A DNA stretch of 64,000 nucleotides, from positions 904,362 through 968,361 of the forward strand of contig NW_005200784.1 in assembly GCF_000372725.1 (NCBI RefSeq), written 5' to 3'. Every line of letters starts with the position of its first letter. The stretch's first letter is position 1. The position numbers and the translations under genes are program-made. This DNA comes from Emiliania huxleyi CCMP1516 (taxonomy: Eukaryota; Haptophyta; Isochrysidales; Noelaerhabdaceae). Below, in pieces: positions 42,866 through 52,112 of this stretch. The notes beneath the pieces are model-generated. The model was not told where the DNA came from, made no database searches, and saw nothing but the letters and a program-made list of their open reading frames with translations.

Positions 42866-43867
42866 CTAGGCACTCGCCGAGACGCCGCCCGCTTTGCCCT
42901 CCGTCCGCTCGGCCGCCCGCGCCAGCCCGCCCCACAGCGTGCACACGTAGGTGATGACGGACTTCTCGTCGGGCAGCGGGTAGTTCCGGGCCATGTCGCC
43001 CTCGTCGAGCAGCTGCGGCACGCCCGCCAGCTCGTCCGCTAGCCGAAAGGCGTGCGCACAGGCGCTGCGGACCTCGGGTGCGCGGAGTCGCGACCCCTCC
43101 CCGGCACACGCGCTGGACGCGAGCACGCTGGCATCGACCGCCTCTGGGAAGTAGGTGCGGAGGATCGCGAGAAAGGCGCGGCCGTCCGCAAAGGAGCGGC
43201 TCCAGTCGATGATGTGCACCGTCGGGTCGCTCTGCGCCGCCGCCGTCTCGGCCCATTTAAGCATGTGACGCATGTCGAGCTGCTCGACGGCGGGCGGACG
43301 AGGCAGGCGCAGGGCGGCGGCGCTCACGGTCCCGCTGCCAGCCCGCCGCCCGCCCCTCGCCGGCGCTCTGGGCGCGTGGGCAGCGCAGTAACGCACATCG
43401 GTGGAGGGGTCGTGATACCAGCCCGCCTCGAGCGAGACGCCGCAAGTACCGCAGCGAGGCAGGCACTGCGGGTGGAACTCAGCGCCCGCTGCCTTCATCG
43501 CCTGGCCAATGAGCGGCTGGCTGCAGAAGTGGCAAGCGCGCGCGGGCGCCGTGAAACAGCCGCGATGGTAGGCGCAGCCGCCGTGCTCCACAAAGCCCGC
43601 CGCCCGGTCGACAAAGGCGCCGCCGCAGCCGGCGCACTTGAAGCACTCGGGGTGGTAGGCGCCGCCCATGGCGCTGATGGTGCGGCCCTGCACCGGCTTG
43701 CCGCAGCCCTTGCACGCCGGAAGGCCGGCTCCGGTCTGGTCAGAGGCTCGTCCCGGGCTAGGACCTACAGCCTGACCGGAGCCGGAGGTGCAATTCGGCG
43801 GGCTCGGGCGGCCCTTGCAGTGGCACAGCCGGGCGGGCTCGCCGCAGCTGGAGCAAAACCCAGACAT
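42866..43867 (-). CDS. LIM and calponin-homology domain protein, copy 1
   Basis: 333 residues from MSGFCSSCGEPARLCHCKG. A short Cys motif at the N-terminus is followed by two LIM zinc-binding domains at residues ~52-165 (CKGCGKPVQG, YHPECFKCAGCGGAF, CHFCSQPLIG, FHPQCLPRCGTCG). A C-terminal CH-like actin-binding domain spans residues ~200-315 (HMLKWAETAAAQSDPTVHII, DWSRSFADGRAFLAIL, EKSVITYVCTLW). LIM-CH combinations are typical actin-cytoskeleton adaptors. A near-identical copy lies at 50,429-51,430; the main differences are small indels in the linker between residues 20 and 50. The duplicated block starts about 40 bp beyond the stop codon and extends upstream past the start. Confidence 0.85.
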   Translation of the reverse strand: MSGFCSSCGEPARLCHCKGRPSPPNCTSGSGQAVGPSPGRASDQTGAGLPACKGCGKPVQGRTISAMGGAYHPECFKCAGCGGAFVDRAAGFVEHGGCAYHRGCFTAPARACHFCSQPLIGQAMKAAGAEFHPQCLPRCGTCGVSLEAGWYHDPSTDVRYCAAHAPRAPARGGRRAGSGTVSAAALRLPRPPAVEQLDMRHMLKWAETAAAQSDPTVHIIDWSRSFADGRAFLAILRTYFPEAVDASVLASSACAGEGSRLRAPEVRSACAHAFRLADELAGVPQLLDEGDMARNYPLPDEKSVITYVCTLWGGLARAAERTEGKAGGVSASA

Positions 43868-43939
43868 GGCGCCTCGCTCGCAATGCCACGTGTCGACAAC
43901 TTCCTTCTCCCTTCCTTCGGGAACGGCAGAGATCGAGCG

Positions 43940-44100
43940 TCACTTTGTACCAACCCCCCTACTTCGTGGGGACCCCCCCGCCGGTCGGTGGTCTGCCCCC
44001 GAGGTGGACCGGACCCCCCCTCCGGTCGGTCGCTCTCTCGGCGGCGGGAGGTGTGACGACCGACCCCCCCCTCGGTCGGTGTCCTTGCCGTGAGCCCCCT
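43940..44100. repeat. CGGTCGGT / ACCGACCG interspersed repeats
   Basis: Several copies of CGGTCGGT and GACCGACC alternate with C7-type runs upstream of the LIM-CH copy 1. Some can pair with each other. This block is absent upstream of copy 2, so it was gained or lost after duplication. Confidence 0.5.
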
Positions 44101-44428
44101 GAAACGCTCTCCCTCCTTCTCGCGAACCGCCACGGGCGCTTCGAAATCGCCGGTTTTCACTATGAAAACTAGTCACGCAGCCAAGCGCCAAGGAGACTTC
44201 TTCGCCGAGGCCCGAGCGAGCCCGACCCCACACATACATGTGGAGCATCTACGTACGCAGGCAGGCCTGGTCCTGCTTGCCGTCACTTTGTACAAGCTCT
44301 GGCAGCGCTCCAGTTCTCCGTACCGCGCGCATCGTCCCTTCCGATGACTACGATGACTTGCCAGACTTGATCGCCGCCGCCGCGTCACCGGGCTCATCGG
44401 CTCCGAGTCGCCCAGCGAATGGCAATCG

Positions 44429-44662
44429 ATGGACGCCGCTGAGCCCGGTGACGCGGGAGCGGCGTCCATCTGGAGCAACTCAGTTAATCGCGACATGCTG
44501 CGCGTTGCGCGCGGGCAGAGCTATGCCGGCAACATGATCTGCCTCGCACCCGGTCTTCACGTCTCCAAATTTTCGCGCGGGCAGAGCTTAGGCGATCCGT
44601 CCGATTCGGAGAACGAGGGCGAGGGCGAGGAGGAGGCGGAGGCGGAGGAGGAGGCGGAGGCG

Positions 44663-44710
<48 letters not shown>

Positions 44711-45064
44711 AGCGACAGCGGCGACACACCCCTCAAGCTACACATCAACCTCACGACGGAGGTGGAGAGGGAGGTGGACCTCTTCTTGGAGTGTGTCGGA
44801 GGAGGAGCAGTTCACCTTCGAGGAGTTCTACTGCACGCTGCCCCCGTGGGCGCGCGGCCGGCAGAAGGAGGTGCTGGCCGCGCTCAAGCGGCTCGTCAAC
44901 GGCTACAGTGTGTCGCCGGCGAAGCTAATCATGGACGACGACGACGACCAGAGCGTGTGGACATGGACGAGCTCGTGTTCCGACCCAATCCTGAGCGCGG
45001 TCTCGAGCTCAGCAACTCGGACGACGTCACTACTGGATGGCGGCCACTCGGGCGACGCTAAAGC
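44429..45064 (+). pseudogene. Acidic protein gene, apparently frameshifted
   Basis: From the ATG at 44,429 the frame gives MDAAEPGDAGAAS, a Glu/Asp run around 44,610-44,712, and TPLKLHINLTTEVEREVDLF. At about 44,790-44,800 the sensible text moves by one base to SEEEQFTFEEFYCTLPPWAR, then GRQKEVLAALKRLVNGYSV. Near 44,955 it may shift again to MDELVFRPNPERGLELSNSD. A bracketing inverted repeat (CGTCACCGGGCTCA at 44,385 and TGAGCCCGGTGACG at 44,440) overlaps the start. Either short unrecognised introns or decay explains it. It lies inside the insert that separates homologous parts of the LIM-CH duplication. Function unknown. Confidence 0.35.
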
Positions 45065-45088
45065 GTCACTAACTCTCGAGGTTCTCGA

Positions 45089-45641
45089 GGTGGATATCCT
45101 TTTGCCGCGTTGGGTAGCGAGGATTGGTGTGACGCGATCCACGCAGGCGTGGTTTCTGACGGCCGACCGTCAGTGCACGGAGTTGCCCCTTCTCCGATTG
45201 CCCCGGCTAGTTCACGAGTTTCGCGGGAGTGACCCCATGCGTCAAACCCGAGACCTAGCGCGGGTGGGTTGGGGGGGGGCTCGCTGCAGGGAAGGGCTGT
45301 GTAAGAAGCCGATCCCCGTAGTCCTTCGGGAACGGCCTAGCCTGGCTGGCCGGCGCCGATAACATCTACCTAACTTTTATCGCGCGCTTCGATGTCTCGA
45401 GCGGTGGATATCCTTTGGCCGCGTTGGGTAGCGAGGATTGGTGTAACCCGAGCCACGGAGGAGTGTTTTCTGACGGCCTACCGTCAGTCAGTGCACGGAG
45501 TTGCCGCTTCTCCGCTGCCTGCCCCGGCTAGTTCCCGAGGTCGTCGGGTGTGACCCCTGCGTCCCCCGAGACCTAGCGCGGGTGGATTGGAGGGGGGCTC
45601 GCTGCAGGGAAGGGCTGTGTAAGAAGCCGATCCCCGTAGTC
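45089..45641. repeat. Two direct copies of a ~237-bp non-coding unit
   Basis: Unit 1 (45,089-45,323) and unit 2 (45,403-45,641) both begin GTGGATATCCTTT and end AAGCCGATCCCCGTAGTC, sharing CGCGTTGGGTAGCGAGGATT and GCTCGCTGCAGGGAAGGG. Substitutions and small indels are scattered with no codon pattern. The ~80-bp spacer ends TTTTATCGCGCGCTTCGATG, which recurs near 51,587-51,606. It could be a SINE-like or structural RNA-derived repeat. Confidence 0.7.
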
Positions 45642-46527
45642 TGCGCTTCGATGTTTGTTTGTTGCTATCTCCAGTTGAACATCAGCAATGCTGAAGAAGA
45701 AGAGAAGAAGAGTTTGTTGCAATGCTGTACAATGTCCTAAAAAATCAAAAAAATGTCCAGCACACATTTGCATTTGCAGCGGCTGCGTATCATCATCATT
45801 CATCAATCACACAAAACTAGTGGAAAGTCGTGATTTCTTGTTGGTTAATAAAAATCTCTCTCTCAAAACTATTGCTAAAAATCTCTCTCTCAATCACGCC
45901 ACTCTTTGACTAACTAACACAACACTCTCATCACAACAACTCAACACATCTCTCTGACTGACCCTCCCTTGCGGACTTGTGACGGCCGGTGGCGTCCGGC
46001 ACACGAAACTCTGCAGAGCTCTACATGTACACGGCTCTACACTCTATACAGCGCTCTGCACTCTACATCCTCTATAGATCTCTATCTAGAGAGAGATTTT
46101 TGTTGCTCTATCTACACCCTCCTCCCGCACGGGCCTTCCCTCCCGTACCTGCTTGCCCTCAACCATGCGTTGCCCGAGGAGGCGCAGGCGCGTGGTCTGC
46201 CTCTTTCAGTGCCAGTGCGCCCCTGGCCCGTTTCCTTTTTCCACGCGAATTCTGTGGAACACGTGGTGCTGTGGCTGAAGACGTTTCTTTTTGGCACAAC
46301 ATTGTACACTGGCTGGCGCACATAATAATCCAACAACAAAAGGCCCTTACAGTTACACCCCGAGACCGACACGTCTGACGTCTCCTCTGTGCTCTGACCT
46401 CTCGCGTCGCGTCGTGTGAATCTCCCCTCTCTTATAGTTACGTTACACGCGCGAACAGCCCTCGAGAAGGAAGCGAAAATGTGAGCTGGGTGGCTCTCAA
46501 AACCTTTTCTTTTTGCATGGTGGGAGA
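45642..46527. other. Duplicated intergenic block with relic TGTAGAG repeats
   Basis: AT-richer DNA. 45,900-46,010 matches 51,720-51,820 (CAACTCAACACATCTCTCTG), and 46,195-46,230 matches 52,005-52,040, showing that the LIM-CH duplication extended this far. 46,015-46,100 holds degenerate GCTCTACA units not present in the second copy. 46,255-46,400 resembles the complement of 59,530-59,660. I see no gene. Confidence 0.5.
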
Positions 46528-48918
46528 TCAGCCGCCAAACTGTGGTGAGACCTCGATCACCTTGAAGTTTCGGCCCTTGAAGTTCTTGGACATCGACCTG
46601 CCAGTGGGCTTTACGAAGGTGAGCGGTGGGTAGAGCACCTCCTCCTCATCGGGAAAAGCAGAAAGGAACTGGATCGATGCCCCACGCTGCATGAACGTGT
46701 CGGTGCGGATCTTGAAGATCAGCGAGGTTGAGGCGTCAGAGTACGCGATGGCCACCTCCAACTTGGTTGTCGTCGACATTGGGGCGAGCTCAGTGCCCCC
46801 TTGCAGCATGAAATCCTTGGTTTCTTTGAGGCCGCGCATGCCGCGCCACAAGTCGAGGCGCGTCTCGCTCTTGCCCTCCTCTCCCGTGGGCCTAGCCGCG
46901 TCCTCTTCAGCCCCGACGGCGCGCAGCTTGGATATCGCGTCCCGCAGAAAGGCAATTGTGACTGGGAATGGGTGGGGGTCGGTGCGATTGGTGTCGCGCA
47001 GCGGGTTGTTGAGACCACGAAAGGCCCATGTGGTGTAGACGCGCAAGGCGATGACGTGTTCCTCCTTGAGATGTGCCGTGACAGAGCTTTGATGCGTCAG
47101 AAAGTCGGCGAGGCGCATGCCCTCACCGCACGGAGTGAGCCGGTCCGGTCGCACACCATTCTCGTCGCAGTCGCGTGCGTGGGGCGAGTTGGCAAAGAGC
47201 TTGGGAGACGAGCCCGCCGCCTCGTACATGACATAGTTGAGGCACTCGAGATAGACATCTGCTTCTTCGCCGCAGTAGCATTCAAACTCAGCACGGATGG
47301 CAGCCGTGCCCTTCGAGAGGCCTGCGTAGACGCGGTCCGGCGCCACTTTCATGTAGTGAATGAAGCCATAAGCTGCGTCCTGCGGCTTGCCGCTGATGAG
47401 CTCGCGCACCTCTCCAGTATACTTCACGCTGCCTTTGATTTTGCCGCTCAGCGCGACCGTGAACACGCTCTTCAGGTCCAACGGCTCGTCATTGTCCTTG
47501 ACGAAGACGTCGATGTCGTGCTCGTGGCTGATGTACATCCTGGACTTAGGTCGCCAATACTTGCAGTACACGAAAAGTAGCAGCACGGCGAGGCCCATCA
47601 CGCCGGCAATCGGTCCAATGATTGCACCGATCGTGGCGCTTGCCTGCGATCCCACCTCCCAGTACGGAGGGTAGGCCGGAGGTGACGGCGGGGACGGTGG
47701 CGGAGACAAGGGTGATGGTGGCGGCGATGACGGCGGTGGAAAGGGAGGCGGCGTTGAAGGAGGGGGGGCTGATGGAGGAGGTGAAGGTGGTGGCAACGGC
47801 GGTGATGGTGGCGACGGTGGCATCGGCGGAGAAGAGGGTGGGGACGGCCAGCATAGCAGCCAACCTCCGGAGGTCAGGCCGCCTGAATCAGCCTTCCATT
47901 TGATGACTCCGTCAGAGGTCACGACACCGCTAGGGCCCGTACTGCCGCAGTATCGTTTATTATTGACAATAATGTGATCAAGATTACAATCTGGTTGTCC
48001 GTTGTAAAAGTAAGGCATCTCAACATCGAAGTCGCGAACCTCAATTGGAACGGAGGGCACGTTCGAGATCGTGCACTCTTGATCGCCTCCGTCCCACGTG
48101 TCGTAAGGCTCCGGATAGTTTGGACTCTTGGCACAGACTCCGCCGTTAATGAGTGAGCATGGGCCAGTGACCGTGATTGATCCCGGCAGTGACGGTGGCG
48201 GCGACGGTGACGGAGGCGGCGACGGTGGCGTCTGCGAGTCAGCGGAGCATCCTGTGGTGCGGATAAATTCGGTTGGAGAGGAGCTGCAGTCGATCGTTCC
48301 CTCTTGGTTGCCACAGTACAGGCCACTGCTGACACACGGCCCTGTCGACGGAATGCTGGGTGGCAGCCACGGGCCGTGAGCGAAGCAGTTTGAGCACGAC
48401 AATTGTTCAGCAGCTGCAGCGTCGTCAACAGCTGGTGGCAATGACGGAGGGTTTGACGGCGGCAGCCGCTGCGGTGGCGAAGGCGGCCCTCTCGGCACGC
48501 ACTTGCAGACGGCGTCCGAGCTGGGCACCCCAAACTGGTCGCTGGGAAAGGGCTGTGTGCACGTCGCCCGCTGCTCCTCCTCTGACAGCTGCAAGAGGGC
48601 CAGATATCGAGAGTCAGGTAGGCTGCATGTCTCACCCTGCCAGTCGTCCCACTGCAGCGCGCAGCGCAGAAGCGTATGCTGCTGGTTGCTACAAAAAGAA
48701 TGACAGTTCGTCTCTCCCATCGTCAGGATGACCGAGGCGCATCGCAGCGAAGGGTCCGAAGAGTAGTCGCAGTATTTGTCGCCATCAGTGCCAGTCCAGT
48801 CTATCGCGTCACATTCAATAAACGACCCTTCAACAGCCAGCAGGCCGAGGAAGAAGAAAAGTGCCTTCGAAGATGCGGCGGGAGAAGGCCGATAGCTGGG
48901 CATGGGCTGTGCTGCCAC
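46528..48918 (-). CDS. CUB - transmembrane receptor with cytoplasmic ADP-ribosyltransferase domain
   Basis: 796 residues from the ATG at 48,918. A signal peptide lies around residues 17-32 (SKALFFFLGLLAVEG). A Cys-rich extracellular part follows, then a CUB-like domain at ~249-355 (GPCSLINGGVCAKSPNYPEP, YCGSTGPSGVVTSDG, ending GGWLLCW), a Pro/Ser linker, and one membrane helix at ~426-450 (IGAIIGPIAGVMGLAVLLLF). The cytoplasmic part ends in a domain I read as a mono-ADP-ribosyltransferase fold of R-S-ExE type: LDLWRGMRG near residue 689 (Arg), APMSTTTKLEVAIAYS near 710 (S-T-T), and FPDEEEVLYPPLTF near 754 (E-x-E). Family knowledge: such domains transfer ADP-ribose from NAD+ or hydrolyse it. 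Whether this one is active, and on what target, is inference. The same CUB/Pro-rich design occurs in the giant TIR receptor. A broken copy is at 56,668-59,485. Confidence 0.75.
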   Translation of the reverse strand: MAAQPMPSYRPSPAASSKALFFFLGLLAVEGSFIECDAIDWTGTDGDKYCDYSSDPSLRCASVILTMGETNCHSFCSNQQHTLLRCALQWDDWQGETCSLPDSRYLALLQLSEEEQRATCTQPFPSDQFGVPSSDAVCKCVPRGPPSPPQRLPPSNPPSLPPAVDDAAAAEQLSCSNCFAHGPWLPPSIPSTGPCVSSGLYCGNQEGTIDCSSSPTEFIRTTGCSADSQTPPSPPPSPSPPPSLPGSITVTGPCSLINGGVCAKSPNYPEPYDTWDGGDQECTISNVPSVPIEVRDFDVEMPYFYNGQPDCNLDHIIVNNKRYCGSTGPSGVVTSDGVIKWKADSGGLTSGGWLLCWPSPPSSPPMPPSPPSPPLPPPSPPPSAPPPSTPPPFPPPSSPPPSPLSPPPSPPSPPAYPPYWEVGSQASATIGAIIGPIAGVMGLAVLLLFVYCKYWRPKSRMYISHEHDIDVFVKDNDEPLDLKSVFTVALSGKIKGSVKYTGEVRELISGKPQDAAYGFIHYMKVAPDRVYAGLSKGTAAIRAEFECYCGEEADVYLECLNYVMYEAAGSSPKLFANSPHARDCDENGVRPDRLTPCGEGMRLADFLTHQSSVTAHLKEEHVIALRVYTTWAFRGLNNPLRDTNRTDPHPFPVTIAFLRDAISKLRAVGAEEDAARPTGEEGKSETRLDLWRGMRGLKETKDFMLQGGTELAPMSTTTKLEVAIAYSDASTSLIFKIRTDTFMQRGASIQFLSAFPDEEEVLYPPLTFVKPTGRSMSKNFKGRNFKVIEVSPQFGG

Positions 48919-49154
48919 CGCAGACGGCAGCGAGTCGAGGTCTCGAGGAGATAGCGAGGTGACGACAAAGCAGGCGCTGCTTCTCTGGAGCCTGATGGGT
49001 GGCGGCGGATTGTGTGAGTTGCAACGGCGTGCTGCAAGGAGTGCGCGCCGCGCGCGCGGGTGTGTCGAGGCAACAGGTTCGAGGGGGTGTGGCGATGCTG
49101 TCCTTTGCGTTCAGTTACGCATCCGATCTCGTGCAGCTCGCGTGGGGCAGTGGC

Positions 49155-49993
49155 GGTGAACCTTCTTTTCTAGACGGCTAGGATTGAGAGCAGCCTCGCT
49201 CTCAATCCTAGAAGTCGAAGGATTGTGAGCAGCACTCCTCGCAAGCGTAGCATCTCTGTACGATTGCTAGCACCCACGCTCGCAATCCTACATCTTCTAG
49301 GACTAAGTAAGAGCAGCTCCGCTCCCAAGGTGACTGGTGACGCCTACGACTACTACCAGCGCGCTCGCAATCCGAGCAAAGTCTAGGATTGCGAGCAGCT
49401 TTGCTCACAATCCGAGCAACATGCCTCCGATTGCGAGCAGTAGCGCTCGCAATCCTAGAACTTTCGCCGATTGCGAGCGACACCGCCCACAGTCCTACGA
49501 CTTCTAGGATTGCGAGCGGGTCCCCTCGCAATCGGTGCGATCACTGTTTGGATTGTGAGGAGACCCTCCCGGCGCGCTCACTCACAAGCGCTCGCGGCTG
49601 GAGCGATTGGGAGCGCCCTCTGTGCGCGTGCTAGCAATCCTTGGATCTTGGGTACGATTGTGAGCGCCGCCGCTCATAGTCCTACAAGATGTAGGATTGC
49701 GAGCGCTACTCGTGCTCGCAATCGGAGGCATGTTGCTCGGATTGCGAGCAGTGCTGCTCGCAATCCTAGACTTTGCTCGGATTGCGAGCGCGCTGGTAGT
49801 AGTCGTAGGCGTCACCAGTCACCTTGGGAGCGGAGCTGCTCTTAGTCCTAGAAGATGTAGGATTGCGAGCGTGGGTGCTAGCAATCGTACAGAGATGCTA
49901 CGATTGCGAGGAGTGCTGCTCACAATCCTTCGACTTCTAGGATTGAGAGCGAGGCTGCTCTCAATCCAAGCCGTCTAGAAAAGAAGGTTCACC
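49155..49993. mobile_element. Palindromic hairpin-array transposon, 839 bp, 9-bp target duplication
   Basis: The terminal inverted repeat starts GGTGAACCTTCTTTTCTAG at both ends, and a 9-bp duplication GGCAGTGGC flanks it (49,146-49,154 and 49,994-50,002). The outer ~320 bp on each side are near-perfect reverse complements of each other. Inside, more than fifteen ~30-45-bp imperfect palindromes of the pattern GGATTGCGAGC-n-GCTCGCAATCC follow one another. It has no gene. A 9-bp duplication with long inverted repeats suggests a Mutator-like non-autonomous element. It sits ~240 bp upstream of the start codon of the CUB-ART receptor. Confidence 0.9.
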
Positions 49994-50002
49994 GGCAGTG
50001 GC

Positions 50003-50386
50003 TGTCGGTCGCTCCTCTAAAGGGCCCGCGATTTCTTGCAGAGACGATCGCTGGGCACGCACTCCGGCGGTACGGCGATGCTCCCGAGCAACACACCTCC
50101 TGCCGCATCGATCGGTGCAGCTGCGAGGTGCAGCAAGAGCACGTCGTTCCTGCCTCTGATGCCACTCTCGCGGCTTGTGCGTCACTCGCGCATGCACCAT
50201 GCTCTCCAGGAGCTATGGCGGGCGCGTGTGTGGGGCTGTAGCCTGTGTTTGGCCGGTTCTGAACCGTTTACTATCAGTACCATGCCTGGGCCACAAGAAT
50301 CGCACACGGGGAGCGGCTCAGGGGCCCAGTAAGCCGCGGAATCGCCAAATGTCACAACCCATGCCACCCAGGGCTGGACCTAGTCC
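50003..50386. other. Spacer between the palindromic element and the LIM-CH copy 2
   Basis: Immediate continuation of the insertion site, then ordinary GC-rich DNA with no gene that I can support. The duplicated block begins at about 50,387 (CCCTCTTCTCCACTTCACTT). Confidence 0.45.
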
Positions 50387-50428
50387 CCTCTTCTCCACTT
50401 CACTTGTACTGCACCGCACGTATATCGA

Positions 50429-51430
50429 CTAGGCACTCGCCGAGACGCCGCCCGCTTTGCCCTCCGTCCGCTCGGCCGCCCGCGCCAGCCCGCCCCACAG
50501 CGTGCACACGTAGGTGATGACGGACTTCTCGTCGGGCAGCGGGTAGTTCCGGGCCATGTCGCCCTCGTCGAGCAGCTGCGGCACGCCCGCCAGCTCGTCC
50601 GCTAGCCGAAAGGCGTGCGCACAGGCGCTGCGGACCTCGGGTGCGCGGAGTCGCGACCCCTCCCCGGCACACGCGCTGGACGCGAGCACGCTGGCATCGA
50701 CCGCCTCTGGGAAGTAGGTGCGGAGGATCGCGAGAAAGGCGCGGCCGTCCGCAAAGGAGCGGCTCCAGTCGATGATGTGCACCGTCGGGTCGCTCTGCGC
50801 CGCCGCCGTCTCGGCCCATTTAAGCATGTGACGCATGTCGAGCTGCTCGACGGCGGGCGGACGAGGCAGGCGCAGGGCGGCGGCGCTCACGGTCCCGCTG
50901 CCAGCCCGCCGCCCGCCCCTCGCCGGCGCTCTGGGCGCGTGGGCAGCGCAGTAACGCACATCGGTGGAGGGGTCGTGATACCAGCCCGCCTCGAGCGAGA
51001 CGCCGCAAGTGCCGCAGCGAGGCAGGCACTGCGGGTGGAACTCAGCGCCCGCTGCCTTCATCGCCTGGCCAATGAGCGGCTGGCTGCAGAAGTGGCAAGC
51101 GCGCGCGGGCGCCGTGAAACAGCCGCGATGGTAGGCGCAGCCGCCGTGCTCCACAAAGCCCGCCGCCCGGTCGACAAAGGCGCCGCCGCAACCGGCGCAC
51201 TTGAAGCACTCGGGGTGGTAGGCGCCGCCCATGGCGCTGATGGTGCGGCCCTGCACCGGCTTGCCGCAGCCCTTGCACGCCGGAAGGCCGGTCCTCTGGT
51301 CAGAGGCTCGTCCCGGACTAGGACCTACAGGTGCCTGACCGGAGCCGGAGGTGCAATTCGGCAGGCTCGGGCGGCCCTTGCAGTGGCACAGCCGGGCGGG
51401 CTCGCCGCAGCTGGAGCAAAATTTAGACAT
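50429..51430 (-). CDS. LIM and calponin-homology domain protein, copy 2
   Basis: 333 residues from MSKFCSSCGEPARLCHCKG at 51,430, with the same two LIM domains and C-terminal CH-like domain as copy 1 (42,866-43,867). Nucleotide identity is near complete through the LIM and CH parts, including the 3' flank. Visible differences are Gly to Lys at residue 3, small insertions/deletions in the Gly/Pro/Ser linker (residues ~25-50), and a few silent bases. The frame is open upstream of the ATG without a convincing extra domain. Both copies look intact, so a recent tandem-like duplication is indicated, with the CUB-ART gene and the palindromic element between the copies. Confidence 0.85.
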   Translation of the reverse strand: MSKFCSSCGEPARLCHCKGRPSLPNCTSGSGQAPVGPSPGRASDQRTGLPACKGCGKPVQGRTISAMGGAYHPECFKCAGCGGAFVDRAAGFVEHGGCAYHRGCFTAPARACHFCSQPLIGQAMKAAGAEFHPQCLPRCGTCGVSLEAGWYHDPSTDVRYCAAHAPRAPARGGRRAGSGTVSAAALRLPRPPAVEQLDMRHMLKWAETAAAQSDPTVHIIDWSRSFADGRAFLAILRTYFPEAVDASVLASSACAGEGSRLRAPEVRSACAHAFRLADELAGVPQLLDEGDMARNYPLPDEKSVITYVCTLWGGLARAAERTEGKAGGVSASA

Positions 51431-52112
51431 GGACTCGGTGTCGACCACCAGCCCGACGCTCACTACAAGTGGCGCCTTGCTCGCAATTGCCACGTGTCGA
51501 CGTACGTCCTTCCTCACTGTCTCCCTTAGGCCGAGTCTGGCTGCCGGGGGCGCCGGTGACATTCTACGCGGGGAATTTCCCTTAGTTTTATCGCGCGCTT
51601 CGATGTTGCAATCAATGCTGTATGTAGCAATGTCCATCAGCACACACACACACACAATTGCTGCAGCTGAGAAGAAGAAAAAATCTCTCTCTCTGTGCAG
51701 CTGCGTATCATCACGCCACACTCTCTCTCTGACTGACTCAACAACTCTCACAACAACTCAACACATCTCTCTGACTGACCCTCCCTCGCGGACTTGTGAC
51801 GCCACAGTGACGGCCGGTGGCGTATGGCACACGGAACTCTCTCTGCAGAGCTCTATCTACACTCTCAGCTCACCTGCCGGGCCTTTTCCCTCCCTTGCTT
51901 GCTTGCCCTCGGCCGCTCGCGGCTTCTCTCTTCCTCTCTGCGTAGGAGGCAGGCAGGCGGCAGATTGGTATTGCTAAAAATCTCTCTCAGAAGAGATCCT
52001 ACCCTGCGTGGTCTGCCTCTTTCAGTGCCAGTGCGCACCAGTCCCGTGAGCCGCATTCCAGGTAGCGAATTCTTCTTTTGCACGACATTAGGCATGTGTT
52101 AGTGCCAGTGCG

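Noticed and set aside
49160-49990. CRISPR-like array of short repeats
   Set aside because: The units are palindromic, vary in sequence and spacing, and the whole block is one long inverted repeat with a 9-bp target duplication; no spacers and no cas genes.
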